This document shows, piece by piece, positions 24,561 through 36,773 of a stretch of DNA of 64,000 nucleotides. A program made the translations under genes and the position numbers. The DNA is from Zhengitettix transpicula. Its lineage: Eukaryota; Arthropoda; Insecta; Orthoptera; Tetrigidae. A model generated the notes under the pieces. That model did no database searches and was not told the DNA's origin. It saw only the letters and a list, made by a program, of their open reading frames with translations. The stretch covers positions 238,006,101 to 238,070,100 of the forward strand of contig CM073590.1 in the NCBI GenBank assembly GCA_037074705.1, in the 5' to 3' direction. How positions within the stretch are numbered: position 1 is the first letter of the stretch; each line of letters starts with the position of its first letter.

Positions 24561-25516
24561 TATGTCTGTTTTTTAATTGGTGGTGCTTGTGCTTTCCAGG
24601 TCGTAAGGTTGTTTGATGGACTCAACTGCTCAAGGAAAGAGTATCAATGCGTTGGATTTAATTTATGACTGAGCTCAAACACAAGCAGATTAAATATATT
24701 TTAATTTTCAATTTTTTTTAATGAAAGAAGTTTTATGAAGTAGGTAATTATGAGAAAATCTTCTGAATCCTATGCTAATTGTGTCCATGATCTTCTTTAC
24801 AACCCTATAATTTGAAATGAGTATGGTCGTACAGGCCTCAAACCACTGGTGATGAACCAATACAAATCGGTGACTGACAACATTGGCTTATTTGTTGTCT
24901 TGCACGAGGACCGTCCAAATAACTGACATAAGAATAATAAATAATTTAAATACTTATTTGCTAATATATATAATTAAAACAGCCAACCGGAATCGATTAG
25001 CCATTAACGGTGCAGTATTATGTTGATGGTGGTAACAATAATTTCCGTCTTCTGGTCACATCAACGCAAGATTTGTCTTATCCCGGGAACAACAACGTCA
25101 GGAAGGCAGCAAAGGAACGCAAATACGTGAATATTGTGTGTGTCCATTCGGGGGAAATCAATTGAGGCCTGATTAGAAAGCGGACGATGTTTCCACACTG
25201 AGTATAATTACCAGCAAATGAGTTTACATTTTGCTCCAAGTTGGATTTCATTTACCAGATCTGGATGGAATTAAGCCGGGAGCTTGGTGGGTAAGTGGTA
25301 ACTTGAGACGGATTGTCAGGGCGACGATGAGTCAATTAATATTCTGGCTCGCGCTCAATGGAAAAATCAACCTTTTGGGCATGTTTATACAGTTGTGGTC
25401 ATACATTTTACTCGAACTCCACTTGTAAAATTGTAACTTGTGATGGGTGATGGGATTTCGGATTAAAGATAAACAGTAGAAGACGAAGGAAAACACTACG
25501 GATACTTTTTTTTTGG
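24561..25516. other. Unique DNA, no gene seen
   Basis: 24990-25330 is more balanced in composition and non-repeated in this window. No coding signal. Confidence 0.4.
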
Positions 25517-25671
25517 TTGTAGACAGGCTACATGAGGGTGATCCACATAGTGGCAACATCCCCTCTTATAGCATATGAAAGGGATTTGAAACGGGGAATG
25601 TGGAAGGGTAGAGGAAGGTAGCCAAGAGTTAACTAGGGCCCCGGGCTATATTTAAAGGATCCTACCCGATA
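25517..25671 (-). mobile_element. Family A retroposon, copy 9 (short 3' fragment)
   Basis: It starts with a T-run and GTTGTAGACAGGCTACATG and stops at GGATCCTACCCG, where a family C LTR fragment begins. This is the second family A/LTR junction after 7121. Confidence 0.85.
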
Positions 25672-26179
25672 GCTGACCAATTAGAGGATCATCCGAGGTT
25701 TCTGAGAGCTGATGCTGGTGCATTTCGACGGCGTACGTGTAAAATCTGTGAGGAAATTAGAATCTGCGTAAAAATTTGCATTTATAGTGTAGTGTTAGAG
25801 ATACAAAAGTACCAGTCGGACATCACGTAAGTAACCAAAACTTAAATAAAATCTGTAAACGATAACTAAAAGGGCAGAGTCAGATTTCCTTCATTTTTTA
25901 TTCAAGTTAATTTCTTTACATTTAGTTTTCTTTCATTTCTCGACTTATTGTTTTTAAGTCCATTTTAAACTGAATTGTTAATCAGATTATTAAATCAGAT
26001 CTTAAATTTGATTGTAATTGTTTTTAATTTTTGGAAGCCACAAATTGATAATAAATTATTTTGTTTGTTAAATTTTCATAATCGTTTAATTTAATTAACC
26101 TTTTCATTTTGATGATTACATTAACGGCTACCACAACGTGGGGAAAATTTAAATAAAGCCTAAATTGTTGATTATTACA
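25672..26179 (+). mobile_element. Family C LTR fragment
   Basis: It shares AAGGGCAGAGTCAGATTTCC (near 25872) and AACGTGG..ATTTAAATAAAGCC..GATTATTACA with the other family C LTRs. It ends in CA before a short ATATA stretch. Confidence 0.55.
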
Positions 26180-27496
26180 ATATATAATTATTTGATCATC
26201 AACAATAGGAGGGTCAGATCCTTAAATACATTGTTTTATGTATCAAATCAAAATTGCATTACGAGAAAAGACGACATTAATTTTAAACTGCTCCGAAATA
26301 TATTTTTATTTTCTATGAGGTGAATGGAAGTCATCCTATTACTAAATCATTTTTCGGCCATAACGTTGCAACTGGCACTGTGTGTGTGTGAATATTTTTT
26401 TTGTTAGTTACGAGCTAATAGGTTTCCGTAGCAGCGTTGTGAGCGTTGTGCAGGTACTTTTGGGGACCCCGGTGCCACTAAATACGTAGCAATGTTGTAA
26501 TTACCTGCTGGCGGCAGCTATTCCTTTGTAACGCAATCAATGCTCCAGCCATTGATCAGCTATGGAGTGTCGTTACAGCCCACGTAATTAGCGAAATACA
26601 TTCTAGCGTGGCGCAGCCCAACGGACACTTCACACTCTCGGTCGGCTTCACGGCAAGCTACTGACTGCTTTGCCGTCGAAATTCTTCTCTAATATCTCTG
26701 ACTCGGCGCGGCGACGCCCAAAAAATACATATTTAATAATTAAATATATATTCTGGGTATTTAACATAAATTATAAATAAACAACAGGCTTCTGTAATCA
26801 TAACATTTTTTTTAATAAAAAGTACACTACGTTTCGTCGCTAATTTCCGACGTTTTAAATTGCTCTGAAATGATTTACTACAAAAGGCTGTTGTTTATTT
26901 AAGAAAAAAATATCATTAGTCTCTATTAAAGATATGGATATTGCTATGTAATTACACAGTATTTAATTAAAAATGGCTTCATTTATAAAAAAAACAGAGA
27001 TCAATGATTTCGTAGAAAATAAATTCTCACTGGATAATTTTCTGGTAGACAGATAAATAACCTACTTATAATATATTATGCATTTTACTGCGGTCTTCTC
27101 CGTTGCTTTGTAAGTGACGTCACGACCAGTGATATTTAAAAATGACGCTGATACGTTGTAAAAATATGACCTCTGCTTTTTTTGCATTTTAAGTTATTTA
27201 ATAATGTAAATTCTAAGAAAAATATCACCTTATAATAAACTCTAAATTGTTTTTCAAATTTTCCACATTCAGGATCCGTTCACTTGATCTCAATATAATT
27301 CAATTAATTTATTTATTACGCTTCTAAATATCTCCATAGCAACCAAACAAAATCAAAGACAAAAAAACCCCAAAGCAAAACCCATCCTTCTTCTTCTTAT
27401 TTTTATTACTAACTTTGTATAAGTTGTAACCTGAATTTTCTGTAAGATTCCTGCAGGCAATTAATTAAAATCTACAGTACTTTTTTTAAAAAAAAA
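26180..27496. other. Unique DNA with a possible regulatory island
   Basis: 26390-26720 is non-repeated, balanced in composition and rich in homeodomain-like TAATTA/TAATTAGC words, which would fit a conserved non-coding element. The rest is AT-rich. A CGTTTCGTCGC motif near 26830 may be a decayed Penelope-like end. Confidence 0.35.
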
Positions 27497-27592
27497 ATCC
27501 GCATCCCACCTTTAAAACCCCTTCCTATGCTATTAAAGGGGAATTGCCACCATGTGGATTACCCTCAAGTAGCCTGTTACCTAAAAAAAATT
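27497..27592 (+). mobile_element. Family A retroposon, copy 10 (3' end only)
   Basis: The last about 95 bp of the sense strand, ending CCTGTTACCTAAAAAAAA, just upstream of copy 11: a strongly 5'-truncated insertion. Confidence 0.85.
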
Positions 27593-27620
27593 TTAAAAAA
27601 TCAAAAAAAAAATCAGCAGA

Positions 27621-28180
27621 GCTGTCTGCGAGGGCTATTCTCTCGCAGGTAGTACCTGCGAGGGCTGTTCTCTCGTAGGTAGAACCTTGTAGGAGAAACA
27701 GGAAGGGGCTACCTTTGGGGATGCCTTTTCATCTCTCCGTTTTTGAACTAAGGTTCCCCACATGCCGAGGCACCTCGACCTGTCTTGAGAGGTGTATGTT
27801 CCGGGGTCACAGACCTTGGGCATACGGTAAGAGTTGTCCGCTATTCCTATTGGTATAGTAGGCCAGCTGCCTCCTAAACCGGTCAAGGCACAGAGGAGGG
27901 AAAGCTGAGAGCTCACAGCAAACCCCTCTCCCACCATCAAAAGGGCGTGGGACAAGTACAGAATGCCCGACCTACCTGATGCAGGGTTTTCTAGGGTTTT
28001 CCCTGCATCTTTTAGGTGAATTGCTGGGTTGTATCCTTAGAGTACAGCCTGGGGGCCCTAGTTAACCCTTGGCCACCTTCCTCTACCCTTCCGCATCTCC
28101 CCTTGCAAATCCCTTCCTATGCTATTAAAGGGGAGTTGCCACCATGCGGATTACCCTCATGTAGCCTGTTACCCTAAAAA
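27621..28180 (+). mobile_element. Family A retroposon, copy 11 (subfamily A1)
   Basis: Full-length-like on the forward strand. It has two successive 5' hairpin units, CTGCGAGGGCTATTCTCTCG and CTGCGAGGGCTGTTCTCTCG (27626-27690), before the body. It ends in CCTGTTACCCTAAAAAG. Confidence 0.93.
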
Positions 28181-28692
28181 GAAATTTGCAACATCAGTCA
28201 ATTGCTTTCTACATACAATTTTAAAAGTGATAAAGGTTTCTCCAAACTATTTATGAGAGTTAAAAACCTTTACAGGGTATTAATTAAATTTTTCCAATTA
28301 AATTTATTATCCACAGACATTTCTAAAAGCATTCAAATGAGTTATAAGGGAGTTACATGTATTTGAAAATGAGAATACGAAAGTAAGTCGTGAATGTCTG
28401 ATGAATAGGCCACTATTTGGTTATATTTTTAAACTCTCAGAAGCCTCCATCAAATATCAGTTTCAAAACAATTTTCTCTTTCCGTGAAAAAACAGATTAA
28501 AAAGTGCTTCAAACTATTTTTTTACCTTCCCTTACCATTCCACATATTCCCTCAATTCCGGAAATAATTTTAAACAGCTCAGTTTATCTATAATCAAAAA
28601 TACACGATTTTCTTAATGTATTTGTAAAATAATTTCACCTGATAGGGTGAAATAATTGCATTTGTTCTGGGCAGTTGATTGAGAAGGAAGGA
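28181..28692. other. AT-rich DNA
   Basis: No gene or known repeat recognised. Confidence 0.4.
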
Positions 28693-29372
28693 AAGAAAGC
28701 GAGTAGACTAATGACACATCGACGAGATTTATTTTTTCTTTCTAGTATGACGTTGTGATTGCTTTATTTTTAATCTAGAATTTAATATATACATCCCTTC
28801 GGGGGAGAATTCTGTACCTACCAGAGGGTGAGTCCTGAGGTAACCAATGAAGGGTGTTACCCTCACGGACAACGCCGCGAGGTTAAATTACCAGATTAAT
28901 TCCCCAGAGGTGAATCACGCGCATCAGGTTAGAAAATACAATCCAATCGTACTATTTCTGCGGGGAAAAAAAGATAATTAATATAGGAATATTAACAAGG
29001 GACTCTATAAAGAGTCTTCAATTAATAGACATTTATTGTAAGTCAATAAACCGAAAGCTTCTGATGTATTGACTGACAATAAATAGGATCCTTAAACTAC
29101 AGCCCGGGAGCCCTAGTTAACCCTTGGCTACCTTCCTCTATCCTTCCTCATCTCCCCTTTCAGATCCCTTCCTATGCTATTAAAGGGGAGTTGCCACCAC
29201 GTTGACCCTCATTTAGTCTATTACTCAAAAACTAAAAATGAGTGTCGCTAATCTGAAGACTGTTTTAATGGCTCGTTGTTAACATTCCTATACAAATTTA
29301 TTTAATAGTCGTTTGAACTACGTTTAATTGGGATGATAATTAATTTTTAAAGGTTTCTCATCTAGATTCCAA
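28693..29372 (-). repeat. Repeat D, copy 2 (contains family A copy 12)
   Basis: Inverted homologue of 2070-2984, about 26 kb away. It shares the GGTGAATCACGCGCATCAGG block, the GACTC..GAGTC hairpin, the TTGTAAGTCAATA..TATTGACTGACAA inverted repeat and the flank AGTGTCGCTAATCTGAAGAC. It is about 240 bp shorter because the nested family A copy is internally deleted. Confidence 0.75.
29086..29228 (+). mobile_element. Family A retroposon, copy 12 (3' fragment)
   Basis: It runs from GGATCCTTAAACTACAGCCC to the A-rich end CTCAAAAACTAAAAA. It lies at the same site in repeat D as copy 1. Confidence 0.85.
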
Positions 29373-29404
29373 AACAATGTCTTCATCGTCAAGTCACGGC
29401 GATA

Positions 29405-29646
29405 TGAAAGCTGCGACCCCACAGCAAACCCCTTTCCCGCCATCGGAAGAGCGTCGGACAAGTACCAAATGCCCAACCTACCATGAAGGTTTTTCTAGGG
29501 TTTTCCCTGCATCACTTTGAGTCGAATTGCCGGGTAGGATCCTTACACCATAACCATTGGCTACCTTCCTCTACCCTTCCGCATCCCCCCTTTTAAATCC
29601 CTTCCTATGCTATAAGAAGACGGGAGTTGTGGATTACCCTATACAT
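29405..29646 (+). mobile_element. Family A retroposon, copy 13 (subfamily A2, truncated)
   Basis: It starts at GAAAGCTGCGACCCC and ends GTGGATTACCCTATACATA, an A2-like tail without clear poly(A). It is 5' truncated. Confidence 0.85.
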
Positions 29647-30959
29647 ATATCTTTTCCCTGACGAAATTTGTTCACGAAATCTTTTTAGATTCTAGACACT
29701 TGCTGTTTTGTATTAGTTTTTTAGTCTAAAAATATAATTATTTTAATAAATCAACTGCCACGGAAATATTTTCCGGTTTATCAAAATTGAACGGGCAGTT
29801 ATTTACCTCAATAGTGCTTATGGAATTGTAGGACAACCTGGTAATGGGAAGAATGACATTTTGAAGACGCCGTTACCTGAAAAAAAAATGTTATGACCAT
29901 AAGACTATAGAAATTAATACTTGAGTTTTTAAATTTATTTTTTAGCAGGAATTAAACATAAAATTAATGAATTGCACGACATAAAGTAGGCGACGAATTT
30001 TATAAGTACACATAAAATTACATGTATTTTACATGAACCATTTTGGCCAGATTTTTTTTTTATTTCAGTTTCTGACGATATGAGGAATGAGGCTGGTATA
30101 TCAGTTCTGAAGTTTTCTTTCACCAGCGTACTACAAGAACTTGCTACCGGGTTTCGCCCCCCCCCCCCCAAACTCCCTCTTCCTCCTCGGTGTATTTTTG
30201 AGATTTAAATCATGAATTTTTTTTCCCCGGAGTCTGTGATACACGTGCGTGTGTGTGCGTGTGTGTGTGTGTGTGTGGAGTGTTTCGAAGCGAGGCAGTG
30301 CCGCAGTCTTGAGCCGGCCGACCTCTTCAACTTCTTAACATCGGCAACTTGGTGCTGGCAGAACGCAATCTGCGTCCACTCTCTCTCCCTCTGCTACTGT
30401 TATATAACGTCGGCCCCGGCATTTCCATCAGAGTTGCCAACTTACACATCCAAACAATAAACAGGAGCTAACTCCGGGCCTTTGCTGCTTCTCTCTCTCT
30501 CTCCCTCCCCCAACGATTTGACCAGACCCTTTCCTCTTTGTTGACTTCGCTCCGCGAGGAATACTATTAAAACCACCCTCTGAAATATTTAAACAATAAG
30601 GAGAAAAAAAAAGATGTGCCATATATAGGAATGCTGGGTTCTAAGGATCTAAGAACCTCTGGTAAATATACACTTAGAGCATAACTACCACAGTGTGAAT
30701 TATGAATAAAACATTCTGAGGTTTCCAACCGGGGTTAAATGTTTATTAATAAGCCTGCAGAACGTTTCCATGGTGTGTTCTGACATCGTCGAATAAAAAA
30801 ATTATCTTAAATATATCTGACAATATAAAACTTACTTTATAACAACAGCAAAGGAAAACATGCACTAGGACCAAAAGAGAAGAAAATAAATTACAAGGTA
30901 GTGAATTGAAGCTCCGAAGGACATGTTTAGGTTAAAAACTGAAGAAAGAAGAGAGGAAC
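29647..30959. other. Unique DNA with simple repeats
   Basis: A GT tract lies at about 30249-30277 and CT-rich DNA at 30492-30512. GAACGTTTCCATGG near 30758 followed by TCTGACATCGTCGAA resembles, in reverse, the hammerhead-like repeat at 48789. No gene recognised. Confidence 0.4.
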
Positions 30960-32360
30960 GTGCTTGTAGAACTTGATAAAGGAAGGCCCTATTGCAAGAT
31001 GCTCACGTCTTAACAGTCATTCCGGACGTAACTAAAAGCGTACGACAGAACTTGAAGATGGCATACATTAAACCAACTCTCCATATATGGTGTAGAGGGG
31101 AATATATTTAAGTGTAGAAGAAGCTTAATTGCCAATAGATAAATTATGGTTGGGGCTAACAACATCCTCTCTAAAGAACATGTGTTAGAAAAATGGTATA
31201 CCGCAAGGATCAGCGCTAGTTGTAGTGCTTTTTACAGTAGTCATCAATAAGCTGAAATCTACCATCCTACCACCAACAACCAGACACCTTGTATATGCAG
31301 ATGAAGAGGGCACAATATAGAAGAGACAACCAAACAAATGCAAAACACATTGGATAAGATTACCTCGTGGGCTGCTAAAATAGGTTACAAAACCAAGGCA
31401 ATCATCTTCACCAGGAGAAATAAAGTTAGTCACCGCAACTACTAGAAGGAGAAAAATATACAGTTTCATCAGCAAGTAAAAATACTTGGAATAATATGGG
31501 ATAAGAAATTAACTTACAAATACCAGATAGGAGAACTTTGCACTGATATAAAGAGAAGAATTTATGTACTCAATTGTATTGCCGGAAAAAATTGGGGCGC
31601 AGACAGAAGAACCCAAAAAGCCTATCGAAAATCGAGTATGGTATCCTAATTATTTAAAACAGTAAGCAAAATCCTTAATAAACAAAAATAGCCACAAGAA
31701 CCTTCAGGCTGCTTGAGAACTACAAACAGAGAAAAACTCCTATTCGAATCGGACAACCCAACAACACTAAAACTGTACGTTTTGCTCTCAGGGCACAGGA
31801 GTCCAGATGCCCTATAATCAGGAGAAACGCATCCCCTAAACAGCAGCAACCAACTACAGACCTTTTAGGGAATCCTTAACACACCCTGATCAACCAACTA
31901 CAGCTGGAGGTCAATGGACAAAACCTAATCCTCAACAAAACATCTTAAATATCAAACGAGACCAGTAGTAGAAACGCTCAAGACTAATTAAAAATCTGCT
32001 AGAAAAAAACAACAACAAAGTACTGGACAAAATAATGCCTCGAGAAGATTAATGCCTCAGCATTCAACGAAGCAAAATTCCTAAAACAGTTAAACGGAAA
32101 AACTCCAAATAATCCTCTCCCGAATAAGATCAGAGCACACCAAATTAACCAAGAATTATATATTTTCCAGAACAGAGCCACCACCATGTTCCCAGTGCAA
32201 CGAGATCCTTACCACGAAGCACATCCTGCAGAACTGCGAGGACTACTCAAGTATGAGAAACACCATCCTAGGCAACTTTCTACCATGTGAACTAGCGACA
32301 ACGAAGACGACGATCTTAAGGGTACTGAAGTTCATCAACGAAGCTAAATTAAGCAACCTG
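30960..32360 (+). pseudogene. Jockey-like LINE ORF2 relic
   Basis: About 31190-31310 encodes GIPQGSALVVVLFTVVINKL and, after a short gap, LVYADEEGTI, where YADE replaces the catalytic YADD. Further on come KILGIIWDKKLTYKYQI and YVLNCIAG.NWGADRRT, the thumb region. Many stops and frameshifts make it inactive. It continues weakly to FINEAKLSNL near 32330-32360, where a SINE begins. Confidence 0.75.
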
Positions 32361-32694
32361 TAGTGGCCAGCGTCATTGGCTCGCATCACAGAGGCCCCGG
32401 GTTCGAATCCCGGCATGGGCATGGATGTTTGTGGTCGTCCTGGTCACTGAAAACTGAGGTTAAGACTGCGGGAGAATTGACACACTGACCAGGTGTCACT
32501 CCTGGATCCAGAATGTGCCATTGTCTGGCAGCCGTCTCAGTAGGCTAAGGAACTTCATGGGCTGTCGACCCAAGGAAATAATGTGAAAATAGAAGCATAG
32601 TCTGTTAATATTAATCTATGTAAATGAATTGTAGGAGTCGCTAATGACTATCAATGTTAATACGACATTAAACTTTTAATTAATTAAAAAAAAA
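32361..32694 (+). mobile_element. tRNA-derived SINE
   Basis: The head carries a perfect box B GGTTCGAATCC (32400-32410) and a degenerate box A about 40 bp upstream. It is followed by CATGGATGTTTGTGGTCGTC and a unique body. The 3' end GTTAATACGACATTAAAC followed by an A-rich tail matches the 3' end of the LINE relic at 59170-60233, which marks that LINE as the likely mobilising partner. No target duplication was identified. Related bodies occur at 5690 and 36802. Confidence 0.8.
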
Positions 32695-32699
32695 GAGGA

Positions 32700-32950
32700 A
32701 GTCGGAATTTAAAGAGACGTTAAGGCAAACATTGGCTGAGGCCAGACTAAAGTGGTTTGGACATGTCGAAATATTGGACGAGAATAGAACAGCAAAGATT
32801 TGGACGGAGAGAGAAATAAGAGGAACTAGACCTTGAGGAAGACCAAGAAGGAGGTGGACAGACCAAGGAAAAATGGTTTCTGGACAGGAAAATTTGGGAT
32901 GTCACCCGGGGAACTGGAGATGATGTTGATATCAAGGACTTTCTTAACTT
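32700..32950 (+). pseudogene. LINE ORF2 C-terminal relic
   Basis: The translation reads EARLKWFGHVEILDENRTAK, then RGTRP, a stop, and GRPRRRWTDQ. This is the WFGHV...RPRGRPR.RW.D signature found near the C-terminus of many LINE reverse transcriptases. It is interrupted by stops and is probably a different LINE family from the relic at 30960. Confidence 0.7.
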
Positions 32951-34785
32951 GATATGGCGTCTTATTTTAGTTACAGTATCATTTTCTTTTAAGTATAGCG
33001 TAAGTTATAACGGCTCGTATAAATTTCTAGAGTCAAACTCACGCAGTATTCATGGCAAAGTCAATTCCTCCATACTGGCGCTCAATGACGTCCCGGGGCG
33101 TTTGTATTCCGAACTAAAATAGATTTACGCTCGTACCTCAGGGTTAAGTAATTCATCCGACACATCCTTTTGCTTCTGCAGCAGCAGAGAGTCGCCGGGC
33201 CGCGCCGGTGAATATTTGAAAAAGCTAGCAAACACAATATCGCTAGACTGTCAGCCAGCTAACGAGCTAATACATTATACACAATTGAGTTATTTACTTG
33301 CAGTTTTGTCGGCTGCCCACCTGCTGCCATCTCCGGAAACTCTGGGAACATTGTTCTTCCATTTTTCCTTCGTGAAATAATCAGAGGCAGGCTTGTCGCC
33401 GCGTAATGGCTGCCTGAAGGCTGTGTTAATGTTGCAAGCGGTCGCACTCACTCAAACTCTTTCATCCACTCCTCCTCCCCCCCACCCCCACAACCCCACC
33501 CCCATCACCCGCCCCCGCGCTCATCTGCAACGTTCTTTTATTAGAGTAAAATCCCTGTCACCGCAGCGGCCGCCGCAGTGTCGCTTCCAACTACTGTCTG
33601 TGTCCTCCGCATCTTTATTTTCAACTAAAAACTTTTAATACGAGGACAAACGAGCGTCGCGGAATTCCACGTAAATTAATCACACTCGTCCTCTCTTGTT
33701 TTAAGTCGTGCTTCCCGAGCTGCGTGTTAACACGACGACGCTTGCTTGATTCTGAAATAAAATGCTGTCGGAGTAGATGATCCACCGTCGTCCTCAATTC
33801 ACACGTCAGGACACCGCGGCTCACCACTCATCATTTAAGTCCCTCTGAAGACGAACACACAGTTATTTGCTTCATCAGTTTCTTACTCACCCTCTTTACC
33901 TTACAACGCTGCAAAACTCAAATATGTAACTCTATTATTATTATTTCCTCCATGACGTCACTCCCTTCCATTTGTCCATCAACTTCTTCTGCAAATCAAG
34001 TCAAGAAGAAGAAGAAGAAAATGTAGACACCCAGAAAAAATGTTTCTAAAATGGGACACTATAAACTTGGGGCTTGTAATTACATACTTTATCCAATTAC
34101 AGTGATACAAAACCTGCAAAACTCATATACATGACGTATTATCCATTCATTAATTTAATAAGGAATAATATTTTTGAGTAACTTCACAGGTAAAGATAAA
34201 GTATTTCTATCCGAAAAAAGCGTAATTAGACGAATGTTTCAGGTAAATTCTAGGAGTTTATCGAGAAAAATTATGATTACTTTGGTCAATTAATTTACTG
34301 ATAAATGGTTATTTGCTATAAAAAATTATGATAAATTTCGTGCCAATTCTGATGTTTCGGTCAATTTAAAAAATATACGTGAGAGTTGCAAGTCTCGGTC
34401 GGTAACACAAAAAGGGGTCGAATATGTAGTAATATAAATTTGAAACAAACTTCCTGATGGAATTCAGTTTAAAAACCTTCTACTCAGCCACTCCTTCCAA
34501 CAGATACAAATAATTAAGATGTTATGTTACCTTATTATACATTTTACACAATTAGAGATCCATAGTAATGTAATATCTCTGACTCTTTACAACACCCTTG
34601 AATCTTTGCTTATTATGAGAGAGGATCTACGTAAATCAATTTATAGTCTTCTATCGATCGTACGATCGAATATCCAGTTTGCGATTTATCGAGGTTATGT
34701 CGATAAAATTCGAGACTTCTCTAAGATGGATAATAATGTCACATATATTAAATTAGTGTACAATATAAATGTTGCAACCATCACG
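32951..34785. other. Unique DNA, GC-richer 33.1-33.8 kb
   Basis: 33160-33830 is balanced to GC-rich with a C-rich stretch at 33470-33520. Frames of 62-81 codons have no known motif. 33840-34780 is AT-rich and empty. Confidence 0.4.
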
Positions 34786-34857
34786 GCCTCCTTAGCTCAG
34801 TGGCAGAGCACTGGTCTCGTAAACCAGGGGTCGTGAGTTCGATCCTCACAGGAGGCA
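34786..34857 (+). tRNA. tRNA-Thr (anticodon CGT)
   Basis: A 72-nt cloverleaf decoding ACG (Thr). The acceptor stem GCCTCCT/AGGAGGC pairs fully, with discriminator A at 34857. The D arm is GCTC/GAGC, and the anticodon stem CTGGT/ACCAG encloses loop CTCGTAA. The T arm GTGAG/CTCAC carries loop TTCGATC. Internal pol III promoter boxes are intact, and a T-run starting near 34870 is a good terminator. No CCA is encoded, as expected for a nuclear eukaryotic tRNA. It is 16 kb from two near-identical genes on the other strand. I see no structural defect, so it is probably functional. Confidence 0.95.
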
Positions 34858-35207
34858 GTGGAATTTTCCTTTTTTTTTCTTCTGTTATTAATGTTATCGA
34901 ACAAACCCCCCTTCGACATTTGTTCACTGAACCTTTTTAAACTCCAGATGGTTGCTATTTTTGTTTGGATATATTTTTGTTTGTTTATTATTTAATCTAC
35001 AAATGAGCTGTTTGCCCGGTGGCAGATACATGAAATTACAATGCGTTGGAAAATAATTTTATGAATTAATAAACATGGCATCGTGGTACTTTGGTGTAAA
35101 TAGTTAACATCAAATATTGTTAATCTTTCATTATTGAAATATTTTAGTGTAGGTGAGCCCAGTTGAGGTCTTAGGATGAATGTCGTATCGGGTCGGGAGT
35201 TCGACGA

Positions 35208-35276
35208 GGGATAAGCTTAGTGGTGTGAGCAACCGCCCAGTAAGTGGTAGGACCTGGGGTCGATTCCCGAACCGCC
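35208..35276 (+). pseudogene. tRNA-like sequence, probable SINE head
   Basis: A box A-like stretch TAAGCTTAGTGG (35212-35223) and a box B-like stretch GGGTCGATTCC (35257-35267) are spaced as in a tRNA promoter. The acceptor and anticodon stems do not pair well, so this is not a working tRNA. The flanking motif GTTCGACGAGGGATA recurs in related form at 62600-62616, which suggests a tRNA-derived SINE family rather than one decayed gene. Confidence 0.55.
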
Positions 35277-35344
35277 GACATTTTTCCTTGTGTTTAAAAT
35301 TAATAATTATGTAGATTTTATAATGTAATATTTAATTTTATTCA

Positions 35345-35608
35345 GTTGACTATCCGAGTGCTCGGCGTTTCCCGGGTTTACATAAATAAATTCTATAAAA
35401 ATTTACTTCAAAAAAATTTTTCGGCCGTTTTAACAGGTTTAAAAATTTTTACTTCCGTCCATCCCCGCTCCTGGAGGGTTAAACGGCAAATTGAATGTCA
35501 TAATTAAACTCAGCGACATCCATAACTCCCGGATTCGACTCCAATCTTAGAGTTATTTTTGTGTAACGACCCTCCAACCCCCTCCTAAGGGTCGTTGCCT
35601 CCAATATA
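35345..35608 (+). repeat. Family B dispersed repeat, left part
   Basis: It starts TATCCGAGTGCTCGGCG and TTTCCCGGG, and shares GGTTAAACGGCAAATTGAATG and CTCAGCGACATCCATAAC with other copies. A mariner insertion splits it at the TA of 35607-35608; it resumes at 36774. Confidence 0.7.
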
Positions 35609-36773
35609 CGAGGGTGAATCAAATATAAACGAGACTTTTGGACCTGCGCGCGCAATAGTGGTGGAAGAACGTTCCGCTGTTATTGGCTGTTAGGTTGGTT
35701 TGTCAGGAGTGGGGGAAGCACGTGACTCATCATCATAGACTCGCTCAGTGTCCATCGTTACGATGTCCGAGCAGGAGGTACCTCCCTCTATTGCGCAACG
35801 TATTGTTATCAAGTTTTTAGCTGCAGAAGGTATAAAACCGGCCGAAATCTTGAGAAGAGACGCTGTCGCGAGCTAGAGTGTTTGCTTGGCATAAACAGTT
35901 CGTGGAGGGCCGTGAACGTGACCGCAGACCCCGCACCAGCATTACAGCGGGCAACATCGACAGTGTTCGTCAACTTGTTGAAGGTGATAGGCGTCTAACA
36001 ACTTCGGATATTGCAATTGAGGTTGGAATAAGTTACTCTATACTCTCAGAGGAGCTAGGGTATCGCAAGGTCCTTCTCACAGTTGACCAGAAACTGAATC
36101 GTTTTCAAGTGTGTGAGCGTCTTCTTGCACGATTTCGGGAAGAAGGAGACATTGTCACCTGTGATGAAACGTGAGTGCATCATTACACCCCTGAGTCGAA
36201 ACAAGCGAGTATGGAGTGGAGGAAGAAAGGAGAAACAGGACCAGTGAAAGCCAAGTCACGATTATCAGCTGGCAAGGTTTTGGCTACCGTTTTTTTTTGA
36301 CCAACATGGCCTGCTGCACCTTGATTTTTTGCATGAGCGCAGAACAATTAATGCGGCATACTACTGCCAAATTTTGACTGAGGTCAGACTTGCATATCGC
36401 CGCAAAAGATGAGAAAAGTGATTCTCCTCCATGACAATGCTCGCCCCCATACAGCAGCCCTGACACTGGAACACCCTCCATACAGTCCAGACCTGTCTCC
36501 CTGCGACTTGCATGTCTTTGGTCCTCTCAAGTAAGCTTTGGGAGGGCAAAAATTCCACAGCGATAATGAGGTTGAAGCATATGTGCGCAATTGGCTACAA
36601 ACACGACCTGACTCTTTTTACGTGGAAGGAATTAAAAAATTACCTATACGCTGGGAAAAATGTGTTTATAAATCAGGAGATTATGTAGAAAAATAAACTA
36701 AGATTTTTTGTTCGTTTAAAATCAAAATAAATATTTAAAAAAATAAGTCTTGTTTATATTTGATTCACCCTCG
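35609..36773 (+). mobile_element. Mariner element, defective
   Basis: A 1165-bp element with terminal inverted repeats of about 30 bp (35609-35638 and 36744-36773, starting CGAGGGTGAATCAAATATAA) that differ at very few positions. It is flanked by TA at 35607-35608 and 36774-36775. The transposase starts near 35763 (MSEQEVPPSIAQRIVIKFLA). It continues through VFAWHKQFVEGRERDRRPRT, GDRRLTTSDIAIEVGIS, the first catalytic Asp in TCDET (36163-36172) and ILLHDNARPH, ending at YKSGDYVEK (about 36690). Several stops and shifts occur. Only 23 residues separate the last two catalytic Asp residues where mariners have 34, indicating a 33-bp loss. It cannot encode an active enzyme. Confidence 0.93.

Noticed and set aside
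35208..35276. Functional tRNA gene
   Set aside because: Promoter boxes are present but acceptor and anticodon stems do not pair.
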